A DNA stretch of 64,000 bases. It comes from Clostridiaceae bacterium (lineage in GTDB: Bacteria; Bacillota; Clostridia; Oscillospirales; Acutalibacteraceae). A program made the translations under genes and the position numbers. The stretch covers positions 22,889-86,888 of the forward strand of contig JAEERC010000072.1 in assembly GCA_016285645.1 (NCBI GenBank), read 5' to 3'. Numbering within the stretch: position 1 is the first letter of the stretch; every line of letters starts with the position of its first letter. Positions 25,398-35,455 of the stretch are shown here, one piece after another. Under the pieces are notes generated by a model. That model worked only from the letters and a program-made list of their open reading frames with translations. It was not told where the DNA came from and did not search any database.

Positions 25398-27884
25398 ATG
25401 AAAAGAAACATTCACTTGATAGGCAACGCCCATCTTGACCCCATCTGGCTCTGGCGCTGGCAGGAGGGCTGCGGAGAGGTTCTTCAGACCTTCCGCTCCG
25501 CCGTTGACCGCCTCAATGAGTATGACGATTTTATATTCACCTGTTCGTCTGCCGCCTATTACAAATGGGTTGAGGACACCGACCCCGCCCTGTTCGCTCA
25601 GATAAAGGAACTTGTTAAAGCCGGCAGATGGGTGCCCGTCAACGGCTGGTGGATTCAGCCGGACTGCAATATGCCCTCGGGCGAGAGCTTTGCCCGCCAG
25701 GCGCTCTACAGCCAGCTTTACTATTACGAAAAATTCGGCAGAATCTGCAAAACGGGCTACAATGTGGATTCCTTCGGCCACAGCAGAATGCTTCCGCAGT
25801 TAATAAGAAAAAGCGGAATGAAATACTATGTGATGATGCGCCCCGACCTCACCGAGAACCCGTCTGTTCCCTCGCCTCTCTTCTGGTGGCATTCGCCCGA
25901 CGGCTCAAACGTGCTTACATATCGCATACCTAACGGCTATGCCCGCGACGGCGTAAAAAGCATTGACGAAGCGGTTGAATTTATGGAAGATACCGCTTTG
26001 AAATGCGGGTCGGATGTTATGCTGTTTTACGGCGTGGGCAACCACGGCGGCGGCCCCACCAAGGGCGATATAGAGCATCTCATCTCGTTGAAGGAAAAAG
26101 ACGGCGACACGGGAATAAAATTCTCGTCACCCGATGAATACTTTGAAACTCTTGTAAGAAGCGGAATTGACGCCCCCGTATGGGAGGACGATCTCCAGCA
26201 CCATGCGAGCGGATGTTATTCGGCAACCTCGCTTGTAAAGGGCTTGAACCGCAAGGCGGAGGCGTGGCTTCAGAGCGCGGAAAAATGGAACACCGTTGTT
26301 TCAAAACTCTTTGACCGCCCCGCCAGAACCGCGGAATTTGCGGACGCCTGGCGCAAGGTCTGCTTTAACCAGTTCCACGACATTCTCTGCGGCTGCTCGA
26401 TTATGGAGGCGTATGACGATGTGCGCGACAGCGAGGGCTACGCCATGACCGTTGCCGCCGAGGCGGAAAACAACGCCTTCCTCACAATAGCGGGCAGAAT
26501 CGACACCTGGCTCGACGGAGTGTCGGACACTGTGACCTGCCGTGAACGCCACCATTTCCACAACGAAAAATATCCCCGTCCCGTGGTGGTTTTCAACCAC
26601 AATTCATTCGACGCCGAAGTGCCCGTGCGCACATATCACCCCTCGTCGAAGGTGGTAAACAGCAAGAACGAGGAGGTGCTTTTCCAGAATGTGCGCTCCT
26701 CACGATCAAACGATTCTCACAAGGATACCGTGTTTATCGCGAAGGTGCCCGCTCTCGGCTATTCTCTCTACTGGCTTTACTGGTGTACCGATGATTCCGC
26801 CGACGAGCCGACAATCGACAGCGATGTTTTTGCAAGCGACGGCGGTGAAATAACCATAGGCAACGGAAAACTTACGGTAAAATTCAGCAAATCAAACGGC
26901 GCCGTATCGTCAATCAAATCGGCTGACGGTCGTGAGTTTTCGGGCGCAGACAACTTCTGCCTGCCCACGGTTTACAACAACGAAAAGCCCGACACCTGGG
27001 CGCACGGCATTTTCAAGTTCGATGAAAAACTCGGCGATATGAACTTAAAGTCAATCGAACTCGTTGAAAGCGGAAAACTCAGGAGTGTAGTCAGAACAAA
27101 GCACACTTACGGCAACTCGATTATCACTCAGGATTTCATTCTCTCGGCGGGAATGGATTATATCCGCGTGAAGGCGAAGGCAATCTGGCAGGAGCCGCTG
27201 ACAATTCTCAAAATACCGTTTCCCGTAAAAGGAACAGACTGTATCTCAACCTACGAAGTGCCCGCGGGGTTCATAAAACGCCCCTGCAACGGCGAGGAGG
27301 AGCCCGCTCTCAAATGGGCGGATATTTCGCTTGATGACAACGGCAGATACGGCGTAACCGTTTTGACCGACTCAAAATACAGTTATTCCTGCCCCGAAAA
27401 CGAGTTACGGCTCACGGCGATCCGCAATTCTATTTTCGCCGACCACTATTCAAACCGTCCGCCCGCCGATTTCAACTACTGCGACGAGGGCGTTCAGCGC
27501 TTTGAATACGCAGTTTGCCCGCACACGGGGGATGTCGATGTCTGCCGCGCGGTCAGACTCGGCGAACTGTTCCTCAACAGACCCGTCGCCGTGCCCTGCG
27601 GTTACCAGAAGGGCAGCCTGCCTCCCGGGATGAGTTTTATCACGGTCGATGTGCCGGATGTTCTCGTTACAGCGGTCAAGTTCTGCGAGGACGGTTCGGG
27701 CGACGCCGTTATCCGCGCGCGTGAGACCTCGGGCAAAGCCGTGCGCGCGATGATAAAATGCGATATGCTCGAAGCGGCGTTTTACAGCGATTATTACCCG
27801 CTCGAAATCAAAACTTTCCGCGTTGACAAAGACGGCTATGTAACCGAGACGGATTTCCTCGAGGACATTCCCGCAAACGCATAA
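25398..27884 (+). CDS. GH38 alpha-mannosidase (828 residues)
   Basis: The ATG at 25398 is chosen over a GTG at 25389 because GAGGTG lies 6 nt before it. The GH38 catalytic domain (about 1-270) shows the metal-site motif NAHLDPIWLWRW (His12, Asp14) and the nucleophile Asp124 in YNVDSFGHS. Next come a helical domain with FNQFHDILCGCSI (about 315-330) and beta-sandwich domains with DFILSAGMDYIRVKAKAIW (about 575-595). There is no signal peptide, so it acts in the cytoplasm on imported manno-oligosaccharides. It forms an operon with the upstream unknown protein. GH38 also includes mannosylglycerate hydrolases, so linkage and substrate are open. A second, unrelated-length GH38 lies at 58654-61740. 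Confidence 0.93.
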   Translation: MKRNIHLIGNAHLDPIWLWRWQEGCGEVLQTFRSAVDRLNEYDDFIFTCSSAAYYKWVEDTDPALFAQIKELVKAGRWVPVNGWWIQPDCNMPSGESFARQALYSQLYYYEKFGRICKTGYNVDSFGHSRMLPQLIRKSGMKYYVMMRPDLTENPSVPSPLFWWHSPDGSNVLTYRIPNGYARDGVKSIDEAVEFMEDTALKCGSDVMLFYGVGNHGGGPTKGDIEHLISLKEKDGDTGIKFSSPDEYFETLVRSGIDAPVWEDDLQHHASGCYSATSLVKGLNRKAEAWLQSAEKWNTVVSKLFDRPARTAEFADAWRKVCFNQFHDILCGCSIMEAYDDVRDSEGYAMTVAAEAENNAFLTIAGRIDTWLDGVSDTVTCRERHHFHNEKYPRPVVVFNHNSFDAEVPVRTYHPSSKVVNSKNEEVLFQNVRSSRSNDSHKDTVFIAKVPALGYSLYWLYWCTDDSADEPTIDSDVFASDGGEITIGNGKLTVKFSKSNGAVSSIKSADGREFSGADNFCLPTVYNNEKPDTWAHGIFKFDEKLGDMNLKSIELVESGKLRSVVRTKHTYGNSIITQDFILSAGMDYIRVKAKAIWQEPLTILKIPFPVKGTDCISTYEVPAGFIKRPCNGEEEPALKWADISLDDNGRYGVTVLTDSKYSYSCPENELRLTAIRNSIFADHYSNRPPADFNYCDEGVQRFEYAVCPHTGDVDVCRAVRLGELFLNRPVAVPCGYQKGSLPPGMSFITVDVPDVLVTAVKFCEDGSGDAVIRARETSGKAVRAMIKCDMLEAAFYSDYYPLEIKTFRVDKDGYVTETDFLEDIPANA

Positions 27885-27912
27885 AAATCTCATATTATTT
27901 ATAAATATACTA

Positions 27913-27941
27913 TTGCAATAATTAAAGATATATGCTATAAT
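27913..27941 (+). promoter_or_regulatory. pyr operon promoter
   Basis: TTGCAA (27913-27918), 17-bp spacer, perfect TATAAT (27936-27941). Confidence 0.88.
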
Positions 27942-27964
27942 CCATATAATAAATCTTTAAGCGG

Positions 27965-28043
27965 ATCCCGTGAGGTCGGCAAGATTGAGCGATAGTATTA
28001 TGAGTGTACTGTGCCTTGCCGCGTCATACGGCAAGGCATTTTT
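27965..28043 (+). promoter_or_regulatory. PyrR-type attenuator of the pyr operon
   Basis: ATCCCGTGAGGTCGGCAAG (27965-27983) matches the known PyrR-binding RNA loop (AUCCNGNGAGGYUNGCAAG type). A strong terminator follows: GCCTTGCCG (28013-28021), a 7-nt loop, CGGCAAGGC (28029-28037), then five T. GGCAAG in the PyrR site is complementary to CTTGCC of the terminator, which would let the structures compete. Uridine-nucleotide-bound PyrR would favour termination. No pyrR gene lies in the window. Confidence 0.87.
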
Positions 28044-28061
28044 CAAAAAAGGAGGCAGGTT

Positions 28062-29267
28062 ATGTCAGGCGCAATCAGAAATCCGGAAAACCGCAAAGAC
28101 GCATTTCTTGCTTCTCCCGCCTCAAAAATGATTTCCGATGAAATTATCTCCCGTGTTGTTACGGGTGAATATATTGTCTTTACCGGCTTTTGCGATGTGC
28201 ATGTGCATTTTCGTGAGCCGGGTTTTTCTTATAAAGAGACAATTTATTCCGGCTCCCGCGCGGCGGCTTCGGGCGGATATACGGCGGTTTGCACAATGCC
28301 GAACTTAAACCCCGTGCCCGACAGCGTTGAGCATATTAAAGAACAGCTTGATATTATTGAAAGAGACGCCGCCGTAAATGTTCTTCCCTACGCCGCCATA
28401 ACCGTCGGCGAAAAAGGTGAAGAACTGGTTGATATCGAAGCCCTCGCCCCGTACGCCGTCGCTTTTTCCGATGACGGCAGAGGAGTACAGAGTGAGGAAA
28501 TGATGCGCTCGGCAATGCTGCGGGCAAAGGCGGCGGGCAAAATGATTGTTGCCCACTGCGAGGTAAACTCCCTTTTAAACGGCGGATATATCCACGACGG
28601 CGCCTATGCCGAAGCGCACGGTCACAGGGGAATATGCAGCGAGAGCGAATGGGCGCAGATTGAAAGGGATGTGCGCCTCTCGGAGGAGACGGGCTGCGCC
28701 TACCATGTCTGCCACATATCCTGCAAAGAGAGCGTGGATATAATCCGTAAGGCGAAGGCGAGGGGAGTGAATGTAACCTGCGAAACAGCTCCCCACTACC
28801 TGACTCTCGACGACTCCTGCCTTAAAGAGGAGGGCAGGTTCAAAATGAATCCTCCCTTGCGCTCAGGCGAAGACAGGCAGGCGCTTATTGAAGGAGTGCT
28901 CGACGGCACAATAGACGCTATAGCCACCGACCACGCTCCCCACAGCGCTCAGGAAAAATCGAGGGGACTCGAAAAGAGTCTTTTCGGAATAACGGGCATA
29001 GAAATCGCCTTCCCGGTGCTTTACACAAAACTCGTAAAAACGGGAATCATCCCGCTTGAAACAATAATAAAATGCTTAACTGAAAACCCTCGCGGGCGTT
29101 TCGGCATTGACGGCAGTGATGACTTCTGCGTGTGGGATCCCGGCGCCTCGTTCACGGTAAACCCGGCGGACTTCATTTCGAAGGGTAAGTCAACGCCGTT
29201 TGAGGGCGAAGAACTCTTCGGAAGATGCGTTCTCACGGTCTGCGGCGGCAAGGTTGTTTATAAATAA
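28062..29267 (+). CDS. pyrC: Dihydroorotase
   Basis: 401 residues from the ATG at 28062, with GGAGG upstream. A start at 28011 would lie within the attenuator hairpin and is rejected. The enzyme closes N-carbamoyl-aspartate to dihydroorotate. The metal-site motif is CDVHVHFREPGF (about 48-59); the conserved GYTAVCTMPNLNP, KMIVAHCE, CHISCKES and ATDHAPHS motifs of class I dihydroorotase are all present. About 40 N-terminal residues precede the barrel. It is the first gene of an eight-gene operon, 24 nt before carB. Confidence 0.95.
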   Translation: MSGAIRNPENRKDAFLASPASKMISDEIISRVVTGEYIVFTGFCDVHVHFREPGFSYKETIYSGSRAAASGGYTAVCTMPNLNPVPDSVEHIKEQLDIIERDAAVNVLPYAAITVGEKGEELVDIEALAPYAVAFSDDGRGVQSEEMMRSAMLRAKAAGKMIVAHCEVNSLLNGGYIHDGAYAEAHGHRGICSESEWAQIERDVRLSEETGCAYHVCHISCKESVDIIRKAKARGVNVTCETAPHYLTLDDSCLKEEGRFKMNPPLRSGEDRQALIEGVLDGTIDAIATDHAPHSAQEKSRGLEKSLFGITGIEIAFPVLYTKLVKTGIIPLETIIKCLTENPRGRFGIDGSDDFCVWDPGASFTVNPADFISKGKSTPFEGEELFGRCVLTVCGGKVVYK

Positions 29268-29291
29268 TTTTCATATATTTCGGAGGCAGTT

Positions 29292-32200
29292 ATGGCAAAA
29301 AGAACAGATGTAAAAAAAGTGCTTATCATCGGCTCGGGTCCGATAGTCATCGGCCAGGCGGCGGAGTTTGACTACGCCGGAACACAGGCGTGCCTCGCCT
29401 TAAAAGAGGAGGGTTACAAGGTCATCCTCGTAAACTCCAACCCGGCTACTATCATGACCGACACCACCATAGCCGACAAGGTCTATATGGAGCCGCTTAC
29501 GGTCGAATACATAGCAAAGATTCTCCGCTATGAGCGCCCGGACGCCATTGTTCCCGGCATAGGCGGTCAGACAGGTCTTAACATAGCCGTTGAACTCGAA
29601 AGAAAGGGCATACTCAAGGAATGCGGAGTCGAGCTTCTCGGCACGCCCTCCCGCTCAATTGAAAGGGCGGAGGACCGCGAACTGTTCAAGGAGATGTGCA
29701 CAAGCATCGGCGAGCCCGTAATCCCCTCGGAAATAACCTACAGTCTTGACGAGGCGAAAGAGGCGGCAAAAAGAATCGGTTATCCCGTTGTTCTGCGCCC
29801 GGCGTTCACACTCGGCGGCACCGGCGGCGGCTTTGCCGACAACGAGGAGGAACTTACAGAGGTGGGCGTAAACGCCTTCCGCTTATCTCCCGTTCATCAG
29901 GTGCTCATTGAAAAGAGCGTCAAGGGCTATAAAGAAATAGAGTTCGAGGTTATGCGCGATTCAAACGACCACGCCATAACAATCTGCGGTATGGAAAACG
30001 TTGACCCCGTCGGCGTTCATACGGGCGATTCCATAGTTGTAGCCCCCATTCTCTCACTCAACGATCACGACCTGAAAATGCTGAACGACAGCGCCATAAA
30101 AATCATCAAGGAGCTGGGCGTTGAAGGCGGCTGCAATGTGCAGTTCGCGTTAAATCCCAATTCCAGCGAGTATTTCCTTATCGAAGTAAACCCCAGAGTT
30201 TCCCGCTCCTCCGCCCTCGCTTCCAAGGCGAGCGGCTACCCCATAGCGAGAGTCACCGCCAAAATCGCTCTCGGTATGGCGCTCGAGGATATCCCCGTTG
30301 CGGGCGGCACGGCGGCAATCGAGCCCTCGCTCGACTATATAGTCGCCAAATTTCCGCGATTCCCGTTTGACAAGTTCTCAACCGCTCCCAACATTCTGGG
30401 AACCCAGATGAAGGCGACAGGCGAGGTTATGGGCATCGGCTCCTCACTCGAGGAATGTATGCTCAAATCCGTGCGCTCGCTCGAAACGGGCGTGTGCCAT
30501 TTCTACCTTCCCAAATTCGATTCCTACACAGACGCCGAACTGTTTGAATACATAAGCAAATTCAGGGATGACAATATCTTCGCAATAACCGAGCTTATCC
30601 GCAGGGGCGCGAGCATGGAAAAACTCCACGAGGTAACAATGATTACCGAAATGTTCCTCGAGTGCATAAAGCGCATTGTCGATATGGAGTACATCCTCAA
30701 GGATAAAACCGGCGACGAGCGTGTGCTGCGCGCCGCCAAAACAATGGGCTTTTCCGACAAATACATCGCCTCCCTCTGGGGCGTTGACGAGGTGGAAATC
30801 TACAACCGCCGCAAGTCGCTCGGCATAGTTCCCATTTTCAGAATGGTGGACACCCTCCACACCGGCAAATACATCGCCTATCTCTATTCATCCTACAGCG
30901 GCGAGAATATGTCGCGCCTTACCGACAAGCGCAAAATAGTCGTGCTCGGCGCAGGCCCGATAAGAATCGGTCAGGGCGTTGAATTCGACTATTCAACGGT
31001 TCACGCCGTGCAGACAATCAAGCGCGCGGGCTATGAGGCGATAATCATAAACAACAACCCCGAAACCGTCTCCACCGACTATACCACTGCCGACAAACTC
31101 TATTTCGAGCCCCTCACTCCCGAGGATGTAATGGCGATAATCGATTTTGAACAGCCCGAGGGCGTTATCGCCTCCCTCGGCGGTCAGACGGCTATAAACC
31201 TTGCCGAGCCGCTTATGAAGAGGGGAGTCAAAATAATCGGAACGGACTGCGACGCCATTGAGCGCGCGGAAAACCGCGACGCCTTTGAGCACCTGCTCAT
31301 AGACCTCAACATACCCCAGCCCAAGGGCTGCGCCGTAACTAATATTGAGGACGGCGTAAAGGCGGCTGAGGATATCGGCTATCCCGTACTTGTGCGCCCC
31401 TCGTTCGTGCTCGGCGGCAGGGCTATGCAGGTGGTAGCCAACGAGCAGCAGTTAAGGCAGTATCTCAGAAGCGCCGTAGCGATTGACGAGGACAAGCCCG
31501 TGCTTGTTGACAAATACATAAGAGGCAAAGAGGTTGAGGTTGACGCCATCTGCGACGGCAGAAATATATTTGTGCCCGGCATTATGGAACTCGTTGAGCG
31601 CACAGGCGTTCACTCGGGCGACTCAATAAGCGTCTATCCCACCTTCAGCATCTCCGACAAGGTAAAGGGCACAATCCTCCAGTACGCAAAAAAACTCGGT
31701 CTCGGCATAGGTATAATCGGTCTTTACAACATCCAGTTTATCGTTGACCAGAACGACAATGTCTTCATTATCGAGGTCAATCCCCGCTCTTCGAGAACCG
31801 TTCCCTTCCTTTCAAAATCAACGGGCTACTCGCTCGCGGATATAGCGACCGATGTAATTCTCGGCAAATCCCTGCGCGAACAGGGCATTTTCGACATCTA
31901 TCCCAAGGAGAAGGAGCGCCACTATGTAAAGGTGCCCGTGTTCTCCTTCAACAAAATAAAAGGTCTCGACGCCTACCTCTCACCCGAAATGAAATCGACG
32001 GGCGAGGCAATCGGCTATGATGACAAACTCAACAGGGCGCTGTTCAAGGCGCTTCAGGCGTCGGGCATTCAACTCGCCACAAGCGGTGTGGTGTTCGCGG
32101 CAATAGCCAATGAGGATAAAGAGGAGGCGCTTCCCCTCATCCGCCGCCTCTATAATCTCGGCTTCAACATTCAGGCAACCGAAGGCACCGCGGAATTCTT

Positions 32201-32465
32201 CAAGGAGAACGGAATCCGCACCCATGTGCTCGAAAAAATCAGCGACGGCAGCGACGAGATTCCCGAGGCGCTTCGCGAGGGCAAGATTGCCTATGTCATC
32301 AACACAAAGGCGATAGAATCCTCCGACCCCAACTCCGACGGCTTCAAAATCAGATGCCTCGCCGCAGAGAACAATGTGGCTATGTTCACCTCTCTCGACA
32401 CGGTCAAGGTTCTTATCGACGTGCTTGAGGAAATTACAATCACAGTTTCAACAATAGATTCCTGA
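29292..32465 (+). CDS. carB: Carbamoyl-phosphate synthase large subunit
   Basis: 1057 residues, the full usual length. Two homologous halves each have an ATP-grasp domain. Half one has IIGSGPIVIGQAAEFDYAG, RPAFTLGGTGGGFADN and FLIEVNPRVSRSSALASKA; half two has VLGAGPIRIGQGVEFDYS, RPSFVLGGRAMQVV and FIIEVNPRSSRTVPFLSKS. The C-terminal MGS-like allosteric domain spans about 930-1057. It makes carbamoyl phosphate from bicarbonate, ammonia and two ATP. The glutaminase subunit gene carA, needed for glutamine use, is not beside it or elsewhere in this window. Confidence 0.98.
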   Translation: MAKRTDVKKVLIIGSGPIVIGQAAEFDYAGTQACLALKEEGYKVILVNSNPATIMTDTTIADKVYMEPLTVEYIAKILRYERPDAIVPGIGGQTGLNIAVELERKGILKECGVELLGTPSRSIERAEDRELFKEMCTSIGEPVIPSEITYSLDEAKEAAKRIGYPVVLRPAFTLGGTGGGFADNEEELTEVGVNAFRLSPVHQVLIEKSVKGYKEIEFEVMRDSNDHAITICGMENVDPVGVHTGDSIVVAPILSLNDHDLKMLNDSAIKIIKELGVEGGCNVQFALNPNSSEYFLIEVNPRVSRSSALASKASGYPIARVTAKIALGMALEDIPVAGGTAAIEPSLDYIVAKFPRFPFDKFSTAPNILGTQMKATGEVMGIGSSLEECMLKSVRSLETGVCHFYLPKFDSYTDAELFEYISKFRDDNIFAITELIRRGASMEKLHEVTMITEMFLECIKRIVDMEYILKDKTGDERVLRAAKTMGFSDKYIASLWGVDEVEIYNRRKSLGIVPIFRMVDTLHTGKYIAYLYSSYSGENMSRLTDKRKIVVLGAGPIRIGQGVEFDYSTVHAVQTIKRAGYEAIIINNNPETVSTDYTTADKLYFEPLTPEDVMAIIDFEQPEGVIASLGGQTAINLAEPLMKRGVKIIGTDCDAIERAENRDAFEHLLIDLNIPQPKGCAVTNIEDGVKAAEDIGYPVLVRPSFVLGGRAMQVVANEQQLRQYLRSAVAIDEDKPVLVDKYIRGKEVEVDAICDGRNIFVPGIMELVERTGVHSGDSISVYPTFSISDKVKGTILQYAKKLGLGIGIIGLYNIQFIVDQNDNVFIIEVNPRSSRTVPFLSKSTGYSLADIATDVILGKSLREQGIFDIYPKEKERHYVKVPVFSFNKIKGLDAYLSPEMKSTGEAIGYDDKLNRALFKALQASGIQLATSGVVFAAIANEDKEEALPLIRRLYNLGFNIQATEGTAEFFKENGIRTHVLEKISDGSDEIPEALREGKIAYVINTKAIESSDPNSDGFKIRCLAAENNVAMFTSLDTVKVLIDVLEEITITVSTIDS

Positions 32466-32472
32466 GGTAAAT

Positions 32473-33207
32473 ATGAAACAGAGCATTTTTACCGTTGTTT
32501 CAAATGAAGCAATCGCGAAAAACATCTATAAAATCGTTATGTCGGGCGATACATCGGAAATAACCGCGCCCGGTCAGTTCGTAAACATTCTCGTTGACTC
32601 CTGCTTTCTGAGAAGACCGATTTCCGTCTGCGACTGCGAGGGCGATACGCTCACCCTCATTTACAAGGTTGTAGGCAGAGGGACTGAGATTCTCAGCGGG
32701 ATGTCCGCGGGGAAGAAACTCGATGTTCTCACGGGCCTCGGCAACGGCTACGATCTGTCAACGAGCGGCGAAAACCCCGTTCTGCTCGGCGGGGGAGTCG
32801 GCGTGCCCCCTCTCTATTTGCTCGCGAAGGAACTTATCGCGCAGGGCAAAAAGGTGAGCGTCGTGCTCGGCTTCAACACCGCCGATGAAGTTTTTTACGC
32901 AAATGAGTTTGCCGCTCTCGGAGCGGATGTTACCGTAACAACGGCGGACGGTTCCCTCGGCGTAAAGGGCTTTGTAACCGACGCCTTGCCCGAAAACTAT
33001 TCTTACTTTTACACCTGCGGTCCCGAGCCGATGCTCAGAGCCGTTTACAAAAAAACAGCCACATCCGGTCAGATGAGCTTTGAGGAGCGTATGGGCTGCG
33101 GCTTCGGCGCGTGTATGGGCTGCTCGTGCAAAACCGTTACGGGTTATAAACGCATCTGCAAGGACGGTCCCGTGCTCAGGAAGGAGGAAATACTGTGGGA
33201 AGATTAA
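32473..33207 (+). CDS. pyrK: Dihydroorotate dehydrogenase electron transfer subunit
   Basis: 244 residues. FAD domain with CFLRRPISVCDCEGDTLTLI (RxxS-type FAD motif), NAD-binding domain with VLLGGGVGVPPLYLLAKEL, and a C-terminal 2Fe-2S cluster with CGFGACMGCSC plus a later Cys in KRICKDGP. PyrK carries electrons from PyrD's FMN to NAD+. It overlaps pyrD by 13 nt, which fits the obligate PyrD-PyrK complex of the class 1B enzyme. Confidence 0.96.
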   Translation: MKQSIFTVVSNEAIAKNIYKIVMSGDTSEITAPGQFVNILVDSCFLRRPISVCDCEGDTLTLIYKVVGRGTEILSGMSAGKKLDVLTGLGNGYDLSTSGENPVLLGGGVGVPPLYLLAKELIAQGKKVSVVLGFNTADEVFYANEFAALGADVTVTTADGSLGVKGFVTDALPENYSYFYTCGPEPMLRAVYKKTATSGQMSFEERMGCGFGACMGCSCKTVTGYKRICKDGPVLRKEEILWED

Positions 33208-34106
33208 GCGTTGACCTCTGCGGCATCACCCTTGACAACCCCGTTATTCCCGCCTCGGGCACTTTCGGTTTCGGCTGTGAATTCGCCGAAATCTACGATA
33301 TAAACATTCTCGGTTCTTTCTCTTTCAAGGGCACAACAAAAGAGGCGAGGTTCGGCAATCCCACCCCGAGAATAGCAGAATGCACCTCCGGTATGATAAA
33401 CGCCGTGGGGCTTCAGAACCCCGGCATTGACAAAGTTATAAGCGAGGAACTGCCGAAACTCAGAAAATGCTTTCACAAGCCCGTGATGGCTAATATAGGC
33501 GGCTTCTCGGTTGAGGAGTATGTTGAAAACGTCTCAAAAATAAGTGAGGAGGAGCAGGTCGGCTGGATTGAACTCAATGTAAGCTGCCCCAATGTCCACT
33601 CGGGCGGAGTCAATTTCGGCACAAACGCGAAATCAGCCTCCGAGGTTGTAAAAGCGGTCAAAGCCGTTTCGAAAAAGCCCGTTATAGTAAAACTCACGCC
33701 CAATGTCACCGATATCGCGGAAATAGCGAAGGCGTGCGAGGCGCAGGGCGCGGACGGCATTAGTCTTATAAACACCCTTCTCGGAATGCGCATTGACCTT
33801 AAAACGAAGAAGCCCGTAATAGCCAACACGATGGGCGGCTTCTCGGGCCCCGCTATATTCCCCGTGGCGCTTCGTATGGTATGGCAGGTTTCGTCCGCCG
33901 TGAGTATTCCCGTTGTGGGAATGGGAGGAGTATCGTGTGCGCGGGATGTTATTGAAATGATGCTCGCGGGCGCGACCGCCGTTGAGGTGGGCACCGCGAA
34001 TCTCATCAATCCCAAAGCGTGCCTTGACATAATCAACGACCTTCCGTCGGTTATGGATAAATACGGAATTGAAAATCTCAGTGATATAATCGGAGGAGCA
34101 AAGTAA
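33195..34106 (+). CDS. pyrD: Dihydroorotate dehydrogenase, class 1B catalytic subunit
   Basis: 303 residues from a GTG start with AAGGAGG 7 nt upstream, lying inside the end of pyrK. The enzyme oxidises dihydroorotate to orotate with FMN. Motifs: [28 protein letters not shown] (active-site loop with the catalytic Cys of class 1B), [12 protein letters not shown] and [19 protein letters not shown] for FMN phosphate binding. Pairing with pyrK marks it as the NAD+-linked type 1B. Confidence 0.97.
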   Translation: MGRLSVDLCGITLDNPVIPASGTFGFGCEFAEIYDINILGSFSFKGTTKEARFGNPTPRIAECTSGMINAVGLQNPGIDKVISEELPKLRKCFHKPVMANIGGFSVEEYVENVSKISEEEQVGWIELNVSCPNVHSGGVNFGTNAKSASEVVKAVKAVSKKPVIVKLTPNVTDIAEIAKACEAQGADGISLINTLLGMRIDLKTKKPVIANTMGGFSGPAIFPVALRMVWQVSSAVSIPVVGMGGVSCARDVIEMMLAGATAVEVGTANLINPKACLDIINDLPSVMDKYGIENLSDIIGGAK

Positions 34107-34804
34107 TGGGCAGAGATGTAATAATCGCCTGCGATTTCGCGGGCGCGGAGGAGACCTTCCGCTTTCTCGACAAATTCGAGGGCAAAAAGCCGTTTGTAAA
34201 AATCGGAATGGAACTCTACTACGCCGAAGGTCCCTCAATAGTGCGTGAAATAAAAAGGAGAGGGCACAAAATTTTCCTCGACTTAAAACTTCACGACATT
34301 CCCAACACCGTTAAAAAATCGATGGCGGTACTCTCACGCCTCGATGTCGATATATGCAATCTTCACGCCTCGGGCACGGTTAAAATGATGCAGGCGGCGC
34401 TCGAGGGGCTTACGCGCCCGGACGGCACAAGACCGCTCCTCATAGCCGTAACCCAGCTCACATCAACCGACCAGCAGGCAATGGAAAACGACCTGCTCAT
34501 AAAAGAGCCCATCGACAAGGTTGTAATGCACTATGCCCTCAACGCCAAAAACGCGGGGCTGGACGGAGTTGTGTGCTCGCCCCTTGAGGCGGCGAAGGTT
34601 CACGAAACCTGCGGAAAGGACTTTTTAACCGTCACTCCGGGCGTGCGGTTCGCGGACGGCGACATCGGCGACCAGAAGCGTGTTATGACTCCCGCGCAGG
34701 CAAAGGAAATCGGTTCGGATTACATAGTCGTCGGCAGACCGATTACAGCCGCGGATGACCCCGTTGCGGCTTATGAGCGCTGCCTTGACGAATTTGTCGG
34801 ATAA
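34106..34804 (+). CDS. pyrF: Orotidine 5'-phosphate decarboxylase
   Basis: 232 residues, a single TIM barrel of normal length. The catalytic Asp/Lys cluster is in [17 protein letters not shown] (about 57-73). Other conserved sites are [11 protein letters not shown] near the N terminus, [20 protein letters not shown] and [15 protein letters not shown] near the phosphate site. It converts OMP to UMP. Its ATG shares one base with the pyrD stop codon; GGAGGAG lies upstream. Confidence 0.96.
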   Translation: MGRDVIIACDFAGAEETFRFLDKFEGKKPFVKIGMELYYAEGPSIVREIKRRGHKIFLDLKLHDIPNTVKKSMAVLSRLDVDICNLHASGTVKMMQAALEGLTRPDGTRPLLIAVTQLTSTDQQAMENDLLIKEPIDKVVMHYALNAKNAGLDGVVCSPLEAAKVHETCGKDFLTVTPGVRFADGDIGDQKRVMTPAQAKEIGSDYIVVGRPITAADDPVAAYERCLDEFVG

Positions 34805-34816
34805 AGGAGAAGGACA

Positions 34817-35455
34817 ATGGAAACAAAAAAACTCATAGCGAAAGATCTGCTTTCAATCAGAGCGGTTTTCTTCCGCCCCGAAGAGCCCTTTACCTGGGCG
34901 AGCGGAATCAAAAGCCCCGTCTATTGCGACAACCGCCTGACTCTCACGGCTCCCGAAGTGAGAAACGATGTTGAAAACGCGCTTGCCGAAACAATCAAAG
35001 CGGAGTACCCCGGCGCCGAGGTGCTTATGGGCACTTCCACAGCGGGCATCGCCCACGCCGCCATAACAGCCCACATATTGGGTATGCCTATGGGTTATGT
35101 GCGCTCGGGCGCGAAGGACCACGGCAGGCAGAATCAGATTGAGGGAAAACTCGAGCCGGGTGCGAAGGTTGTTGTTGTGGAGGACCTTATCTCCACGGGC
35201 GGCAGCGTTATTGAGGTTGTTAATGTGCTTCGCGAAGCGGGCGCGGATGTGCTCGGAATTGTGAGCATTTTCACCTACGGAATGCAGAAGGGTCTCGACC
35301 GCCTGAAGGAAGCCGATGTCAGAAATGTCTCGCTGACGGATTTTGACACCATAGCGCAGGTCGCCGCCGACACGGGTTACATCAAACCCGAGGATGTGGC
35401 GAAGCTTATTAAATTCAGGAACAATCCTTCGGATGAAAGCTGGATAACATTATGA
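34817..35455 (+). CDS. pyrE: Orotate phosphoribosyltransferase
   Basis: 212 residues. It couples orotate with PRPP to give OMP. The PRPP-binding motif [18 protein letters not shown] and the [13 protein letters not shown] orotate-site motif are intact; the flexible catalytic loop is [20 protein letters not shown] ribosome site precedes the ATG, and the TGA overlaps the pyrB ATG (ATGA). Confidence 0.96.
   Translation: METKKLIAKDLLSIRAVFFRPEEPFTWASGIKSPVYCDNRLTLTAPEVRNDVENALAETIKAEYPGAEVLMGTSTAGIAHAAITAHILGMPMGYVRSGAKDHGRQNQIEGKLEPGAKVVVVEDLISTGGSVIEVVNVLREAGADVLGIVSIFTYGMQKGLDRLKEADVRNVSLTDFDTIAQVAADTGYIKPEDVAKLIKFRNNPSDESWITL

Noticed and set aside
28011..28061. Upstream start for pyrC
   Set aside because: It overlaps the attenuator terminator; the ATG at 28062 has GGAGG.
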